The notes: generated by a model not told the origin, from the sequence alone. Counted from the first letter of the stretch, positions 1 to 8,784 are shown. The stretch is DNA of 64,000 nucleotides from Nocardia cyriacigeorgica (GCF_010858045.1 NZ_JAAGVC010000021.1:1-64000); one strand, 5' to 3'. A program made the numbers and translations.

Positions 1-14
1 CACCAGTTGCCGGC

Positions 15-1418
15 GTGATCGGCGTCCGGCCGCTGCCAACCCGCCGCGGTCAGGATCCGCGCGCCGTCGGCGCCCGCCCCGGCTTCGGGGCTCAACCAGC
101 GATCACCGCCCTGTTCGCACTGACCGCGGCCGCCGAACTCGGCCAGATCTTCTACGTCGACGAGGAGGGCCATTCGATCGGCGCGCAGCCGTCGACGGAG
201 TTGCTGGAGCTGGTTCGCCGGCAGCGTCACGAATCCGCGCAGCTCGGTGACGGTCCCTGGTGGCGTCTGCTGTTGACGCTGGGGGCGGGCGGCGAGCTCG
301 AGGTCGATTACGACTACGCCGACGAGCCGTTCCCGCAGGATCAGCTGTTCGCACCGGAGGCCTACGCCGAGGATCTGCGGCTGTATCCGCGTGATTCGCT
401 GCCGGTCTGGCTGGCCGCTCATATCGTCCATGCCGACCGGCAGTCCCGCTCACCCGGCGATGCCGCCGCGCAGGCACGCGCCGACCGGGCCCGCGATCTT
501 CGCGGTGCACAGGCCGACCACGAGTTGCCGGAGTTTCCGCTGATGTGGGCGCGGTGGGCGGTACTGTCGGCCGCGTTCGTGGCGGCGGGTTCGCAGTGGG
601 GTCCGCGAATCCTGCCGTCCCTCGGCATGTTCGAGGGTTCCCGGCGCAGCGGCGCCACGCTGTACGCCTTGCCCGGTGGCCGGGCCGTGCTCTCGGGCGG
701 TGTCTGGAACGCACCAGAACTCGACGCCGCTTACAACCGCGACGCGGCCTTGCCCGAGTTGTATGCCGGTGCGCCGGAGTGGGTCGCCAACCCCGTGCTC
801 AACGCGCGCGCGTCCACCGGGCTGCTCTCGTTCTGCTACTGGTGGGACAGCGGCCACTGGTATCGGGGCGAATCGCCGGGTGCGCACGGGATCGCCGAAG
901 CGGTGCCGGGGTTCTGGACCTTCGACACGGTGGTGGATGTGGTGTTGCGGTTGATCACGGCCGAGCCGGGCGATCGTGAACGTCGTGCGGTGGCCGCGCT
1001 GCTTTCGGCCGCCGAGGTCGGTGTCGCGACGAGAGACACCCTGGTCGAAGTGTTCGGCGATGACGGCTTTTTCGATATCGACAGCGCCTTCTACCAGCTC
1101 ACCGTGGCCGGTGTCGCGCTCTCGCTGCCCGAACCGATGCCGCAGGACCAGGCGCTGGCGCGGGTGCGGGCGCATCTGGCCGACACCGGGGCGGCCACCG
1201 CCGGCTATCCGCCGCAGGAGCTGATCGCCGAGCGGTTCAGCGTCGGCTGGATGGTGTACGTGCCGGTGGCACCGGATGAACTCGCCGTCGGCCGCACCAT
1301 CTTCTACCTGGCCGACGACGGCGTGCTCGAACAGTCCAGCTCCTCCATCGCCCCCTCGGATTACATCGCCGAGTTCGAGCAGCGCTACCAGCAACGGCAC
1401 CGCGCGGCCGACTTCTGA
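15..1418 (+). CDS. Unknown protein, possible immunity-type protein (5' end may lie upstream)
   Basis: Function is not recognised. The frame is open to the window edge, so the GTG at 15 is only the first start visible and the gene may begin earlier. Residues from about 25 to 140 alternate short beta-like stretches with the motifs VDYDYADEPF, YPRD and VWLAAHI. This resembles the DUF600/YezG-like immunity fold often found beside polymorphic toxins; that is an impression, not a match. The middle (about 180-290) is Trp- and Gly-rich and hydrophobic but has no clear membrane segment. There is no signal peptide. It is the last gene before the ESX substrate operon, 113 bp away and on the same strand, so it could protect against an ESX-exported toxin encoded to the left. 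Confidence 0.55.
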   Translation: MIGVRPLPTRRGQDPRAVGARPGFGAQPAITALFALTAAAELGQIFYVDEEGHSIGAQPSTELLELVRRQRHESAQLGDGPWWRLLLTLGAGGELEVDYDYADEPFPQDQLFAPEAYAEDLRLYPRDSLPVWLAAHIVHADRQSRSPGDAAAQARADRARDLRGAQADHELPEFPLMWARWAVLSAAFVAAGSQWGPRILPSLGMFEGSRRSGATLYALPGGRAVLSGGVWNAPELDAAYNRDAALPELYAGAPEWVANPVLNARASTGLLSFCYWWDSGHWYRGESPGAHGIAEAVPGFWTFDTVVDVVLRLITAEPGDRERRAVAALLSAAEVGVATRDTLVEVFGDDGFFDIDSAFYQLTVAGVALSLPEPMPQDQALARVRAHLADTGAATAGYPPQELIAERFSVGWMVYVPVAPDELAVGRTIFYLADDGVLEQSSSSIAPSDYIAEFEQRYQQRHRAADF

Positions 1419-1531
1419 ACTGGCGGAAACCCTCGGCCCGAGCATGATTCATCGCGCGGCTACCTGCCGTTCAGTTTCTCCACGGGATGATCCCGCACCG
1501 TGTGGACAGCGAGTGGGAAGGAGCTGTGCCG

Positions 1532-3388
1532 ATGGCAGGAGAGAACAACCCATGGGGCGATCTCCGCACGCAAGCAGGCAACGGCGGTCTGGTGTTCACC
1601 AAGGACGTCGCCACCGATGCCGCGTCCTACTGCGCCGATCTGGTCGATGTGCTGAACATGGTGACCGGCAGCCTCGATGACGTGCTGAAGATCGAGGGCC
1701 TCGGTCACTTTCCCGGCGCGGTGCGGCTGGCGAACAAGTTCGCCGAGATCGCCGCGGAGTTCCGCGACGAGGTGATGAAGGAACACAAGCGCATCGCCAC
1801 CGATCTGGGCGAGTCCTTCGTCATCGCGGGAAAGCTGTACGAGGGCACCGATCTGGACGGCAAGGGCCATTTCGACTCGATGGTGCGTACCAGCAATGCG
1901 GGCGATCTGATCAAGCACGTCGAGCAGGAGCAGATGTATCACGGCGGCTGGGTCGACATCTCGCCCGATATTCCGAACCTCGGCAACTACGAGAACAAGG
2001 ACTCCAAGTACGGCGGACTCCCGGACAGCCTGCTCGACCTCGCCGGTAGCGAAGGTTCCCAAGGCTTCTCGGTGACGGTGCCGCCCGCGCAGACCTTGAA
2101 CTTCAACCAGCTGTGGTGGCTCGGCGATCAGATCCGCGGCAAACCGGCCTTCATCGCGGTGGCCGGCGGTGACTGGTTCCGGATGAAGTTGCAGTTGCAG
2201 TCCGGGTTCTCCAACTTCGACCAGAGCATCCAGGGCTTGATGGATTCCGATCGCTGGAAGGGCACCGGCGCGGACGGCGCCGCTCGCGCCGTCCGGCTCT
2301 ACACCAACAACAGCGGCAAGCTGCTCACCGCGATGCAGCAGCTCAGCGACAATCTCGTCAATGCCTCCGGCTGGACGGCCAACACGGTTTACGGCATGCC
2401 CGACCAGAGCGTCGCCTACACCCCCGACGACCAGGAACACGCCCAGCTCGAACTGGCCAGGCAGGTCTACGCGAACTGGTACGAGCCCGGCATCGCCGCC
2501 TGCGCGAGCGCGATTCCGATCCTGCCGAAGCCGGCCGATGCGGTGCAGATGCCGAACGACGACCCCCGGAATCCGGGCAACAACGGCGGAAACAATGGCG
2601 GCAACAACGGTGGTGGCAACAACGGCGGCGGCAACAATGGGGGCGGCAGTTCCGCCGCCCAGCAACAGCAGCAGGCCTCCCTCGCCCAGTTCGCCAAGGA
2701 TCAGCAGGCGCTGAGCCAGCAGCAGCGGGATATGCAGGCCGCGCGGGACAAGGCCGAGGCCGATGCGCGACGCCAGGCCGAGCAGCTGCGCCAGCAGCAG
2801 GAACAGGCCCAGCAGCAGGCCCAGCAACGCGCGCAGCAACAAGCCGCCCAGCAGGCGGCCCAGCAGGCCGCGCAACAAGCCCAGCAGGCGCTACAGCAGG
2901 GCTTGCAGCAGGCTCAGCAGGCCGCCCAGCAGGGGTTGCAGCAAGCTCAGCAGGCCGCCCAGCAGGCGATGCAGCAGGCCGGTCTGGCCGGGCTGCCGCA
3001 GGCGCTGTCCGGTCTTGGTAAGGACCTGCCGAACCTCAAGGGCGGGCTCGGCGGAGGCAAGGGCGTCGGCGGCGGTGGCGCGGGTGGCGGAGCCGGCGCG
3101 GGTGGGCTCGGCGGGCTCCCGAAGGAACCAGCGCAGACCCAGGCCTCCAAGCTGTTCCCGCGCGCCTCGGCCGCCGGTGTCGCGGCCGGTGCGATGCGTG
3201 GCGCCGGTCTGGCGCCCATCGCTGGTGCTCCCGGCGCGCCCGGCGGCATGGGTCCGGCGGGCGCGGGCGCTGGTGGTGGTCAGCAGGCCAAGGAGCACAA
3301 GCGCGCCGATTACCTCGACTCCGTCGAGCACATCGAAGAAGCACTGGGCGATGCGCCGGTGGTGGCCAAACCTGTTGTGGAGAAATGA
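1532..3388 (+). CDS. EspB-like ESX substrate with Gln/Ala coiled coil and Gly-rich tail
   Basis: Probable secreted substrate of ESX locus 1, 618 aa. ATG 1532 is chosen because GGGAAGGAG lies 9 bases upstream; the earlier GTG/ATG starts are badly spaced. Two T7SS signatures occur in the order known from M. tuberculosis EspB: YEGTD (YxxxD) at residues 103-107 after a helical PE-like part, and WKG (WxG) at 242-244 in a PPE-like part. An Asn/Gly run (about 350-370) follows, then a Gln/Ala heptad-like stretch (about 375-490) and a Gly-rich stretch. The last 30 residues carry DYLDS...H..E..LGD...PVV, a motif also present at the end of the 5309-6616 product. The stop overlaps the next espG (ATGA). 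Family assignment is by motif order only. Confidence 0.7.
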   Translation: MAGENNPWGDLRTQAGNGGLVFTKDVATDAASYCADLVDVLNMVTGSLDDVLKIEGLGHFPGAVRLANKFAEIAAEFRDEVMKEHKRIATDLGESFVIAGKLYEGTDLDGKGHFDSMVRTSNAGDLIKHVEQEQMYHGGWVDISPDIPNLGNYENKDSKYGGLPDSLLDLAGSEGSQGFSVTVPPAQTLNFNQLWWLGDQIRGKPAFIAVAGGDWFRMKLQLQSGFSNFDQSIQGLMDSDRWKGTGADGAARAVRLYTNNSGKLLTAMQQLSDNLVNASGWTANTVYGMPDQSVAYTPDDQEHAQLELARQVYANWYEPGIAACASAIPILPKPADAVQMPNDDPRNPGNNGGNNGGNNGGGNNGGGNNGGGSSAAQQQQQASLAQFAKDQQALSQQQRDMQAARDKAEADARRQAEQLRQQQEQAQQQAQQRAQQQAAQQAAQQAAQQAQQALQQGLQQAQQAAQQGLQQAQQAAQQAMQQAGLAGLPQALSGLGKDLPNLKGGLGGGKGVGGGGAGGGAGAGGLGGLPKEPAQTQASKLFPRASAAGVAAGAMRGAGLAPIAGAPGAPGGMGPAGAGAGGGQQAKEHKRADYLDSVEHIEEALGDAPVVAKPVVEK

Positions 3389-4170
3389 ACCGGACCTGGG
3401 AATTCAGCGATATCGAGTTCGTCGTGCTGTGGGAGTCGCTGCGCCGCGGCGGGCTGCCGTTCCCGTTGTTCTACACCGGGCGCACCGAGGATCCAGAACA
3501 GTTCAAGGCCGAGAAGCTGGCCGCGCGCGACGACGTGCGGCGCAGGCTCGGCTCCTCGTTCGATGCGGTGCTGGAAGCGATCGCCGACCCGGATCTGCGG
3601 ATCGTGATCAACGGTGGCGACGGCCGCGCACCGCGCGAACCGAAGGGTCTGGTGCGGCTGCACGGTGCCCGGCGGCAGAACACCGGCTATATCATCGAAC
3701 AGCTGCCAGGTGAGACCTACTGGCACAGCGGGGGTTTCACCGTCTCCGAGTGCGAGGCGGTGAGTCTGGCCGAGGCGATGGTCGCCAAGATGCCGGAGGC
3801 CGAGCCCGGTAGGCAGCGCGATGTGGTGCTGCCAGCCGAAAATCCGAGCGAGGAACTCGACCACTCCTACGGCGGTTCCGCCGTACACGACTCGTTCGAC
3901 GATTCCGTCGGTCAGCGTGGCGCCACCTTCCTGGCCACGCCCGCGCCGAGTTACGGAACCATCGATGTGGTGCAGGGCTTTTCGATCTTCGGACCGCGCG
4001 GCATCACCAAACACCGGCTGCGCTGGCGCGATCTCGAAGAAGACGGCCGCTACGTCATCGGTGACGAGACACCGCCGGTGGCCAGACCGGCCGACCGCAA
4101 ACATCTGGTCAACGCGATCAATACCCGGGTCGCCGCGGTGATCCGGGCGATCAAGGATGAACGCGCGTGA
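3385..4170 (+). CDS. espG: ESX secretion-associated chaperone EspG (copy 1)
   Basis: Cytosolic EspG-family chaperone, 261 aa, the usual size. In mycobacteria EspG binds the tip of PPE partners, keeps PE-PPE dimers soluble and gives system specificity. The family look is clear: an N-terminal strand region beginning MNRTWEFSDIEF with a Trp-Glu pair, a central DLRIVINGGDGR sheet, then the LVRLHGARR...GYIIEQLPG hairpin, and a C-terminal helical part ending NTRVAAVIRAIKDE. It overlaps the EspB-like gene by the ATGA at 3385-3388, so the two are translationally coupled and the upstream protein is its likely client. A second EspG at 7993 sits after the PPE gene in the same way. Confidence 0.85.
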   Translation: MNRTWEFSDIEFVVLWESLRRGGLPFPLFYTGRTEDPEQFKAEKLAARDDVRRRLGSSFDAVLEAIADPDLRIVINGGDGRAPREPKGLVRLHGARRQNTGYIIEQLPGETYWHSGGFTVSECEAVSLAEAMVAKMPEAEPGRQRDVVLPAENPSEELDHSYGGSAVHDSFDDSVGQRGATFLATPAPSYGTIDVVQGFSIFGPRGITKHRLRWRDLEEDGRYVIGDETPPVARPADRKHLVNAINTRVAAVIRAIKDERA

Positions 4171-4183
4171 AAGGAATGCCGCG

Positions 4184-4525
4184 ATGAGTGAGCAGGAGCA
4201 GGGCCCGGCCGAATGGACCGCCACGTCCCGCACCGGTGCGATCGCGGTGCGCACCACCGAACAGGGTTTGCCGGTGGGCATTTCGATCGAACGAGCCGAG
4301 CTACGTGGCGATCCGGCGGCGCTGGCGGCCGAGGTGCTGCGGCTGTGCAAGCAGGCCGCGAGCCGGGCCGGGCTCGCGCGGCGGGCACAGCTGGAACAAG
4401 CGGGCGTGGCCGAGGACATGCTGGCCTTGATGGGCCTGCCGACCGTGGCCGAGGTGGCCGCGCAGGAGATGGCCGACGAACAGGACTACGACACCGAGCC
4501 GCGTAGCTGGCTGCGCTCGGTCTGA
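4184..4525 (+). CDS. EspH-like small ESX accessory protein
   Basis: Predicted 113-aa cytosolic protein. ATG 4184 is preferred over ATG 4157 because AAGGA at 4171-4175 is well spaced and the earlier start overlaps espG. The pattern GAIAVRTTEQG, then a helix ALAAEVLRLCKQAASRAGLARRAQ, then GLPTVAEVAAQE resembles M. tuberculosis EspH (DUF2694 / YbaB-like fold), which has GSVSVSTLMDG, a similar helix and LPTPEEAAAAEAE. The similarity is from memory and moderate. The position between espG and another YbaB-like gene fits an ESX-1-type accessory set. EspH in mycobacteria influences export of other Esp proteins; the same role here is inference. Confidence 0.6.
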   Translation: MSEQEQGPAEWTATSRTGAIAVRTTEQGLPVGISIERAELRGDPAALAAEVLRLCKQAASRAGLARRAQLEQAGVAEDMLALMGLPTVAEVAAQEMADEQDYDTEPRSWLRSV

Positions 4526-4576
4526 GCTGCTGATTTCCATCAGTGGGAACAACTGTGCGGGAGAGGAATTCATCTC

Positions 4577-4876
4577 GTGTTTGAATCTATGGACGAGCTG
4601 GAAGCCAGCGTCCGCCGGCGGTTGTACCGCATGCGCGACCTCGCCGACGATATGGCCGCGGTCCGCGCGAGCGAAACCGCGCCGGACGGGTCGATGACCG
4701 CCGAGGTCGATGGCAACGGCTCGCTGGTGAATCTCCAGTTCACCACGGCGATCTCGGAGCTCACGCCCTCCGAGTTCGAGCAGCGGCTGGTGGCTACCGC
4801 CGCAGCGGCGGCCAGGGCGGCCTTTGCCCGGCGCGCCGAAATCGTCGTGTCTTTCAACGAAGAAGTCAGCGGGTAG
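4577..4876 (+). CDS. YbaB/EbfC-like protein (EspL-like)
   Basis: 99-aa protein starting at GTG 4577 after GAGAGGA (4561-4567). The sequence has the YbaB/EbfC layout: an N-terminal helix, a three-stranded part with GSMTAEVDGNGSLVNLQF, then LTPSEFEQRLVATAAAAARAA and a last helix. YbaB proteins bind DNA as dimers. ESX-1 clusters contain a related protein, EspL, which influences stability of the EspE/EspF/EspH substrates and binds a regulator. In this position an EspL-type role is more likely than a nucleoid role, but that is inference. Confidence 0.65.
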   Translation: MFESMDELEASVRRRLYRMRDLADDMAAVRASETAPDGSMTAEVDGNGSLVNLQFTTAISELTPSEFEQRLVATAAAAARAAFARRAEIVVSFNEEVSG

Positions 4877-4991
4877 ACACGTCACGTTCACCCTGACCGG
4901 TCATAGTTTTTTTGCGACAGCTCACACCGTAGCGTCCGCTCGGTGGGGGGATTCGCGCCAAACATCCAGCATCACCGGATCGGGGAGTACG

Positions 4992-5312
4992 ATGAGCGAC
5001 CTCGTAGCAACACCTGACGCGATCCGTCGCTACGGCGACGCGGCAGCGGCGATGGCGACGAGCGTGGCCACCGCGGGCAGCGTCGACCAGGCCGCGACCA
5101 TGGCCGTCGCAGCCCCCGTATTCGGCTTGATCGGGCAGGAATTCCTGGTGTCGTACGCCATCGCACAGGGCAACCACCTGTCGTCGGTGATGGAACTGGC
5201 CGGTGTGCACGCCGCCACGGCGGTCACCGCGCATCAGAGCGCCGCGGCCTACGAGGCCTCCGACGCCGCCGCCATCGCCGAACTGGGTGCGGCAACCGCG
5301 CCGCTGCAATGA
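4992..5312 (+). CDS. EspC-like type VII secretion target (YxxxD)
   Basis: 106-aa helical-hairpin protein of the EspC/EspF type (DUF2580-like). ATG 4992 follows GGGGAG at 4982-4987; the spacing is short but the upstream frame has no better start. Two long Ala-rich helices are predicted, with FGLIGQEF between them where a WxG turn would be in partner proteins. The T7SS export signal YEASD is at residues 87-91, just after the second helix, exactly where EspC carries its YxxxD. It overlaps the next EspA-like gene by ATGA, as expected for a co-secreted heterodimer. Confidence 0.75.
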   Translation: MSDLVATPDAIRRYGDAAAAMATSVATAGSVDQAATMAVAAPVFGLIGQEFLVSYAIAQGNHLSSVMELAGVHAATAVTAHQSAAAYEASDAAAIAELGAATAPLQ

Positions 5313-6616
5313 ATCCGGAGCTGGACCCCACCGTCGTCGATCTCTTACGCGGCAGCGCCCTCGCGCCCTATATCGACCGGCCGGTGAACGACATCCTGGC
5401 GGATATGGGTCTGCCGCCGCTGCCGGATCTGTCCGCGATCCCGCCGCTGCCCGAATTCCCGCCGATGCCGGTGATCGATATCGCCGCGCTGGCCCGCCCG
5501 CTGACGGATCTGGCCAGCAGTTTCGGCACCGGTGTACTCGCACCGCCACCGGGTGGCGGTCCCGATCCGATGCAGGTATTCCAGGCGGTCAACACCGCGC
5601 TCACCACCGCGATGCAGCTCGGTACCTCCGCGCTGCAGGCGGTGATGACGATCTGGCAGGGGATGGGCGCAAGCAGCGCCGCGGGCAAGGCCGCCGACGC
5701 ACAGGCCGACAGCGCCGAACTGGCCGCGCAGAGCACCAACGAGAAGACGGTGCTCGCGGGCGCGGCGACCTCGGTGGCGGTCGGCGGCGCCGAATTGACC
5801 GCGATCATCGCCAAATACCTGACCACGATGGTGGCCTCGGCACCGCTGCTCGCCACTCCCGGCGGGCAGATGTTCATGGTCGCCGCGACCACCGAGGCCT
5901 TGGCCTCGGCGACTGCCGTGGTGGCCAAGACCCGCGGCGAGCTGCTCGGCCACTCGGGAAATATGACCCAGGCGGGCAAGAAGGTCGCCGTCACCGGGGC
6001 GCCCAAGGGGGTGGACTCGATGCAGCAGGTCATGCAGTTGCTGCAGATGGTCACCCCGCTGATGACGATGGCCAGTACCGGGGCGCAGTCGATCGGACAG
6101 CTGGCCGCGGCCAACACCTCGCTGCTGGCGCCGAAACCCACTGACGGTGCGCAGGATCCGGCCGAGAAGAAGGACGGCGAGCCAGGTAAAGGCCATCCGG
6201 GCGCCGGCGGTGGAGCAGGTGTCGGTGGCGGCGGCGTCGGTGGCGGCGGTGTCGGCCCGGTCGCCGCACCGCTGAGCCCATGGCCGGGCACGCGGACCGC
6301 GGGACTCGGGGCCGTGCCCGGTGCCGTCGGTGGACTGGGTGCCGCGGCGTCCGGCGAGGCGGGGATGGCCGGCGGACGCTCGGCAGCCACCACCGCGGGC
6401 ACCGGCCCGGCCATGATGCCGATAGGAGCGGCCGGTGCGGCCGGCGCCGCCGCGGGTGTGCGCGGTGCGGGCGACGCCGGCGATATGCCGAACTACCTGG
6501 TGTCCGGTCAGCACGGCGACGAGGTCGTCGGCGATATCGAGGGTGTCTCGCTGCCGGTGGTCGGCGCGGCCGAACAGCAATCCGAAGCACCGCCCGACAA
6601 AGAACTCACCCTCTGA
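5309..6616 (+). CDS. EspA/EspE-like secreted partner with WxG and Gly-rich tail
   Basis: 435-aa partner of the EspC-like protein. It is Pro-rich at residues 34-60. WQG (WxG) is at 116-118 between Ala-rich helices, followed by hydrophobic helical stretches (about 150-210) like those of EspA. A Gly-rich linker covers about 285-390. The end, NYLVSGQH..EVVGD......PVVG, aligns with the end of the EspB-like protein. No signal peptide is present, consistent with ESX export. The start codon is the ATGA overlap at 5309. EspA proteins form filaments or assist ESX-1 secretion in M. tuberculosis; the same role here is inference. A divergent PPE-type protein is the alternative reading. Confidence 0.65.
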   Translation: MNPELDPTVVDLLRGSALAPYIDRPVNDILADMGLPPLPDLSAIPPLPEFPPMPVIDIAALARPLTDLASSFGTGVLAPPPGGGPDPMQVFQAVNTALTTAMQLGTSALQAVMTIWQGMGASSAAGKAADAQADSAELAAQSTNEKTVLAGAATSVAVGGAELTAIIAKYLTTMVASAPLLATPGGQMFMVAATTEALASATAVVAKTRGELLGHSGNMTQAGKKVAVTGAPKGVDSMQQVMQLLQMVTPLMTMASTGAQSIGQLAAANTSLLAPKPTDGAQDPAEKKDGEPGKGHPGAGGGAGVGGGGVGGGGVGPVAAPLSPWPGTRTAGLGAVPGAVGGLGAAASGEAGMAGGRSAATTAGTGPAMMPIGAAGAAGAAAGVRGAGDAGDMPNYLVSGQHGDEVVGDIEGVSLPVVGAAEQQSEAPPDKELTL

Positions 6617-6649
6617 CGCAGTCAGCACGGTCCGATCCAGGAGGTTGTC

Positions 6650-6988
6650 ATGGTCCGCAGTGGTGTGGATTTCGATGGGGTCCAATTCGATGCCGCGGGT
6701 GCAGGCGCGGCCGCGCGTGAACTCGACAGTCTGGCCGACCGGCTGGAGCAGGCACTGACCAGCAGGGAAGCCGCGTTGAAGGTCGAACCGGCCGGTGCCG
6801 ACGAGGTGTCGCGCACGGCAGCGCAGACGATGAACGAGGTCGCGATGTCCTTCGGGGACAGCACCGCCGCGGGCATCCATGAACTACGCAAGCTGGCCGC
6901 TGTACTACGCAGCCAGATCACCGAGTTCGGCCGGTCCGAAAGCGACAGTGCCGCTGGCTTCGATGTGCCCGCGCGCGGAGCGGCCTAG
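6650..6988 (+). CDS. PE family-like protein
   Basis: 112-aa PE-type protein starting at ATG 6650 after a perfect AGGAGG (6639-6644). The core PAGADEVSRTAAQTM matches the most conserved stretch of PE domains (GADEVS), flanked by two amphipathic helices. Mycobacterial PE proteins usually end the domain with YxxxD/E; here the equivalent place reads FGRSE, with Phe instead of Tyr. It is immediately upstream of a PPE gene, the normal PE-then-PPE order, so the two products should form the heterodimer delivered to ESX locus 1. Confidence 0.75.
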   Translation: MVRSGVDFDGVQFDAAGAGAAARELDSLADRLEQALTSREAALKVEPAGADEVSRTAAQTMNEVAMSFGDSTAAGIHELRKLAAVLRSQITEFGRSESDSAAGFDVPARGAA

Positions 6989-7018
6989 CTCGTCTCGGGC
7001 GGCACACGGAGCTCTGTG

Positions 7019-7996
7019 ATGATCGAACCACCGCAGCCCGGCTTCACCGGCGTGGTCTGGGAGGCGCGTCAGCCCGACCGGCTGGCCCGCGAACTCGGGA
7101 CCGGGCCGGGTTCGCTGCCGATGGCCGAGGCGGCCGCCGCCTGGGTGCAGTTGGCGGCCGAGCTCGGCACCGCGGTGGTCGATTTCGAGCGGGTGGTGCT
7201 CGGTCTGCGCGGGGTCTGGCAGTCGGGCACCAGCCGTGAAGTGCTGGACAAGGTGTCGCGGTTGCGCGACTGGTTGACCGAGGCGGCGAGCGCGGCAGCC
7301 AACAACGCGGTCCGGGCCGAAACGCAGGTCGCGGCCTATGAGGTGGCGCGACTCGCCATGCCGAACAGCGCGGAGATCCAGGCCATTCAGGAGATCCAGC
7401 GCTTGCTCGAGCAGGTCGGATCCGCCCTCGGCGCCCCGATTCAGGCCGTCGCAGCCACCACCGATGCCGATGCCGATGCCGCCAAGGCCGCCGCATCGCG
7501 GGTGATGCGCGGCTACGAATCGGCCAGTGCGCCGCTGGCCCAACCCTGGACCCAGCAACCGCCGCCGGTCATCGTGCCCGCCGCCGCCTTGCAGGCCGAG
7601 CAAGTGCCCGCGACCGCGCCGCAAGCCGGCTCACCCGCCCTGCCCCCGGTCACACCCGGCATGTTCGCCCCCGGTGGCGGCGGCCTCGGCCCCATCCCCC
7701 GCGCGAAGACCTCATACCAAGCCGCTGCCTTCACCGAATCGGCCACCGCTGAAACAGTGGAAGTTCTGGCACCACAGCAGGTTCCGGCTTCGCACGGCAC
7801 CGTCCCGCTGGTTCCCGGTTCGCCCTTCGCCGCCGCGGCGGGCGCCCAGGAGGAGGAGTACCAGTCCAGGGCGGGCGATGCGGGCACCGACGCGCTCGGC
7901 GCCGATCTCGGCATCGTCTCGGCCCCCGCGGTCCTCGGCGCGCCGGAACCGGCCGCGCCGCCCACCGGCCGTACCGCCCCGGGAGGCGCGTCATGA
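7019..7996 (+). CDS. PPE family-like protein
   Basis: 325-aa PPE-type protein. ATG 7019 is preferred over GTG 7016 because CGGAG (7007-7011) is spaced 7 bases. The N-terminal 170 residues are helical and start MIEPPQPGFTGVVWEARQP, as PPE proteins do (Pro-Pro near the start, then an Arg before the first helices). The usual WxG turn is WQSG at 67-70. The rest is Pro/Ala-rich. The C-terminus ends EEYQS...LG..LG...APAVLG, a tail pattern that partly recalls the two other large substrates of this operon. It overlaps the second espG by ATGA at 7993, marking that EspG as its chaperone. Confidence 0.75.
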   Translation: MIEPPQPGFTGVVWEARQPDRLARELGTGPGSLPMAEAAAAWVQLAAELGTAVVDFERVVLGLRGVWQSGTSREVLDKVSRLRDWLTEAASAAANNAVRAETQVAAYEVARLAMPNSAEIQAIQEIQRLLEQVGSALGAPIQAVAATTDADADAAKAAASRVMRGYESASAPLAQPWTQQPPPVIVPAAALQAEQVPATAPQAGSPALPPVTPGMFAPGGGGLGPIPRAKTSYQAAAFTESATAETVEVLAPQQVPASHGTVPLVPGSPFAAAAGAQEEEYQSRAGDAGTDALGADLGIVSAPAVLGAPEPAAPPTGRTAPGGAS

Positions 7997-8784
7997 CGCT
8001 GGTGACCAACGACGGCCTACTCGCCGTCGCCGAGCGCCTCGGGGTGCAAACCTTGCCGCAGGTGCTGTCGGTGGCGCCGCAGCACGACTCCTACGACGCA
8101 TGGGCGCAGGCCCAGCACCGCGCCGTCACCGAGCTGACCGGTTCCGGCGTCATCGATGCCTACGGCGAGGTGGAACCGACCCTGGCCGACGCCCTGTTCA
8201 CCCTGGCCCAGCCCGACCGCGAGCTGGTCGCCCGCGTGTTCACCGGCGCCGCGCCGATCCGAATCTGCCTGGCCCGCCGCGGCGAGCAGCACGCCCTCGC
8301 CGTGCGCACCGGCGACGACTACGACATCGGCACCGTCTGGTCCGACGGGTCCGGCGCCACCCTCGCCCGTCCTGTGCTGGCCGCGCTCGGCCCGGCCGAT
8401 CCCGCCGATGTCGCAGTGTTCAGCGCGCCTGCCGCCGAACTGAGCGAACGCCTCGAAGCCGCGCAGAGCTCGGCCGAATACGCCGACGCCCTCTACGCGC
8501 TCGGCGTCGCCGACCGGGACGCGCCCCGCTACGGGCTGGCCTTCGCGTCCTGCCATGCCTACGCCGAAATCGTGGCCTATGCCCACATCGACGGCGTGAC
8601 GACCCGGCCGCCCGCGGCGGTCGCGGTATACGACACCGGGCACGGTCGCCTCGTCGCCGCGCCTGGGTTCGCAGCGGATCAGCAGGTCTGGTCCACGGTG
8701 ACACCGGGCACTGATCACCGGATCGCGCAAGCGATCTCGGCCCTGGTCGAAGCACTGCCCGGGGGAAGGTGGCTGCCGCAGTAG
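7993..8784 (+). CDS. espG: ESX secretion-associated chaperone EspG (copy 2)
   Basis: 263-aa second EspG-family chaperone. It has the family layout: N-terminal LVTNDGLLAVAERLGV, a central RICLARRGEQHALAVRTGDDYDIGTV sheet, ADPADVAVFSAPAAEL, and a C-terminal helix HRIAQAISALVEALPGG. It is only weakly like copy 1 by eye, so the two probably serve different clients. It is coupled to the PPE gene by ATGA, which predicts that its cargo is the 6650/7019 PE-PPE pair. It is cytosolic, with no signal peptide or membrane segment. Confidence 0.8.
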   Translation: MTLVTNDGLLAVAERLGVQTLPQVLSVAPQHDSYDAWAQAQHRAVTELTGSGVIDAYGEVEPTLADALFTLAQPDRELVARVFTGAAPIRICLARRGEQHALAVRTGDDYDIGTVWSDGSGATLARPVLAALGPADPADVAVFSAPAAELSERLEAAQSSAEYADALYALGVADRDAPRYGLAFASCHAYAEIVAYAHIDGVTTRPPAAVAVYDTGHGRLVAAPGFAADQQVWSTVTPGTDHRIAQAISALVEALPGGRWLPQ

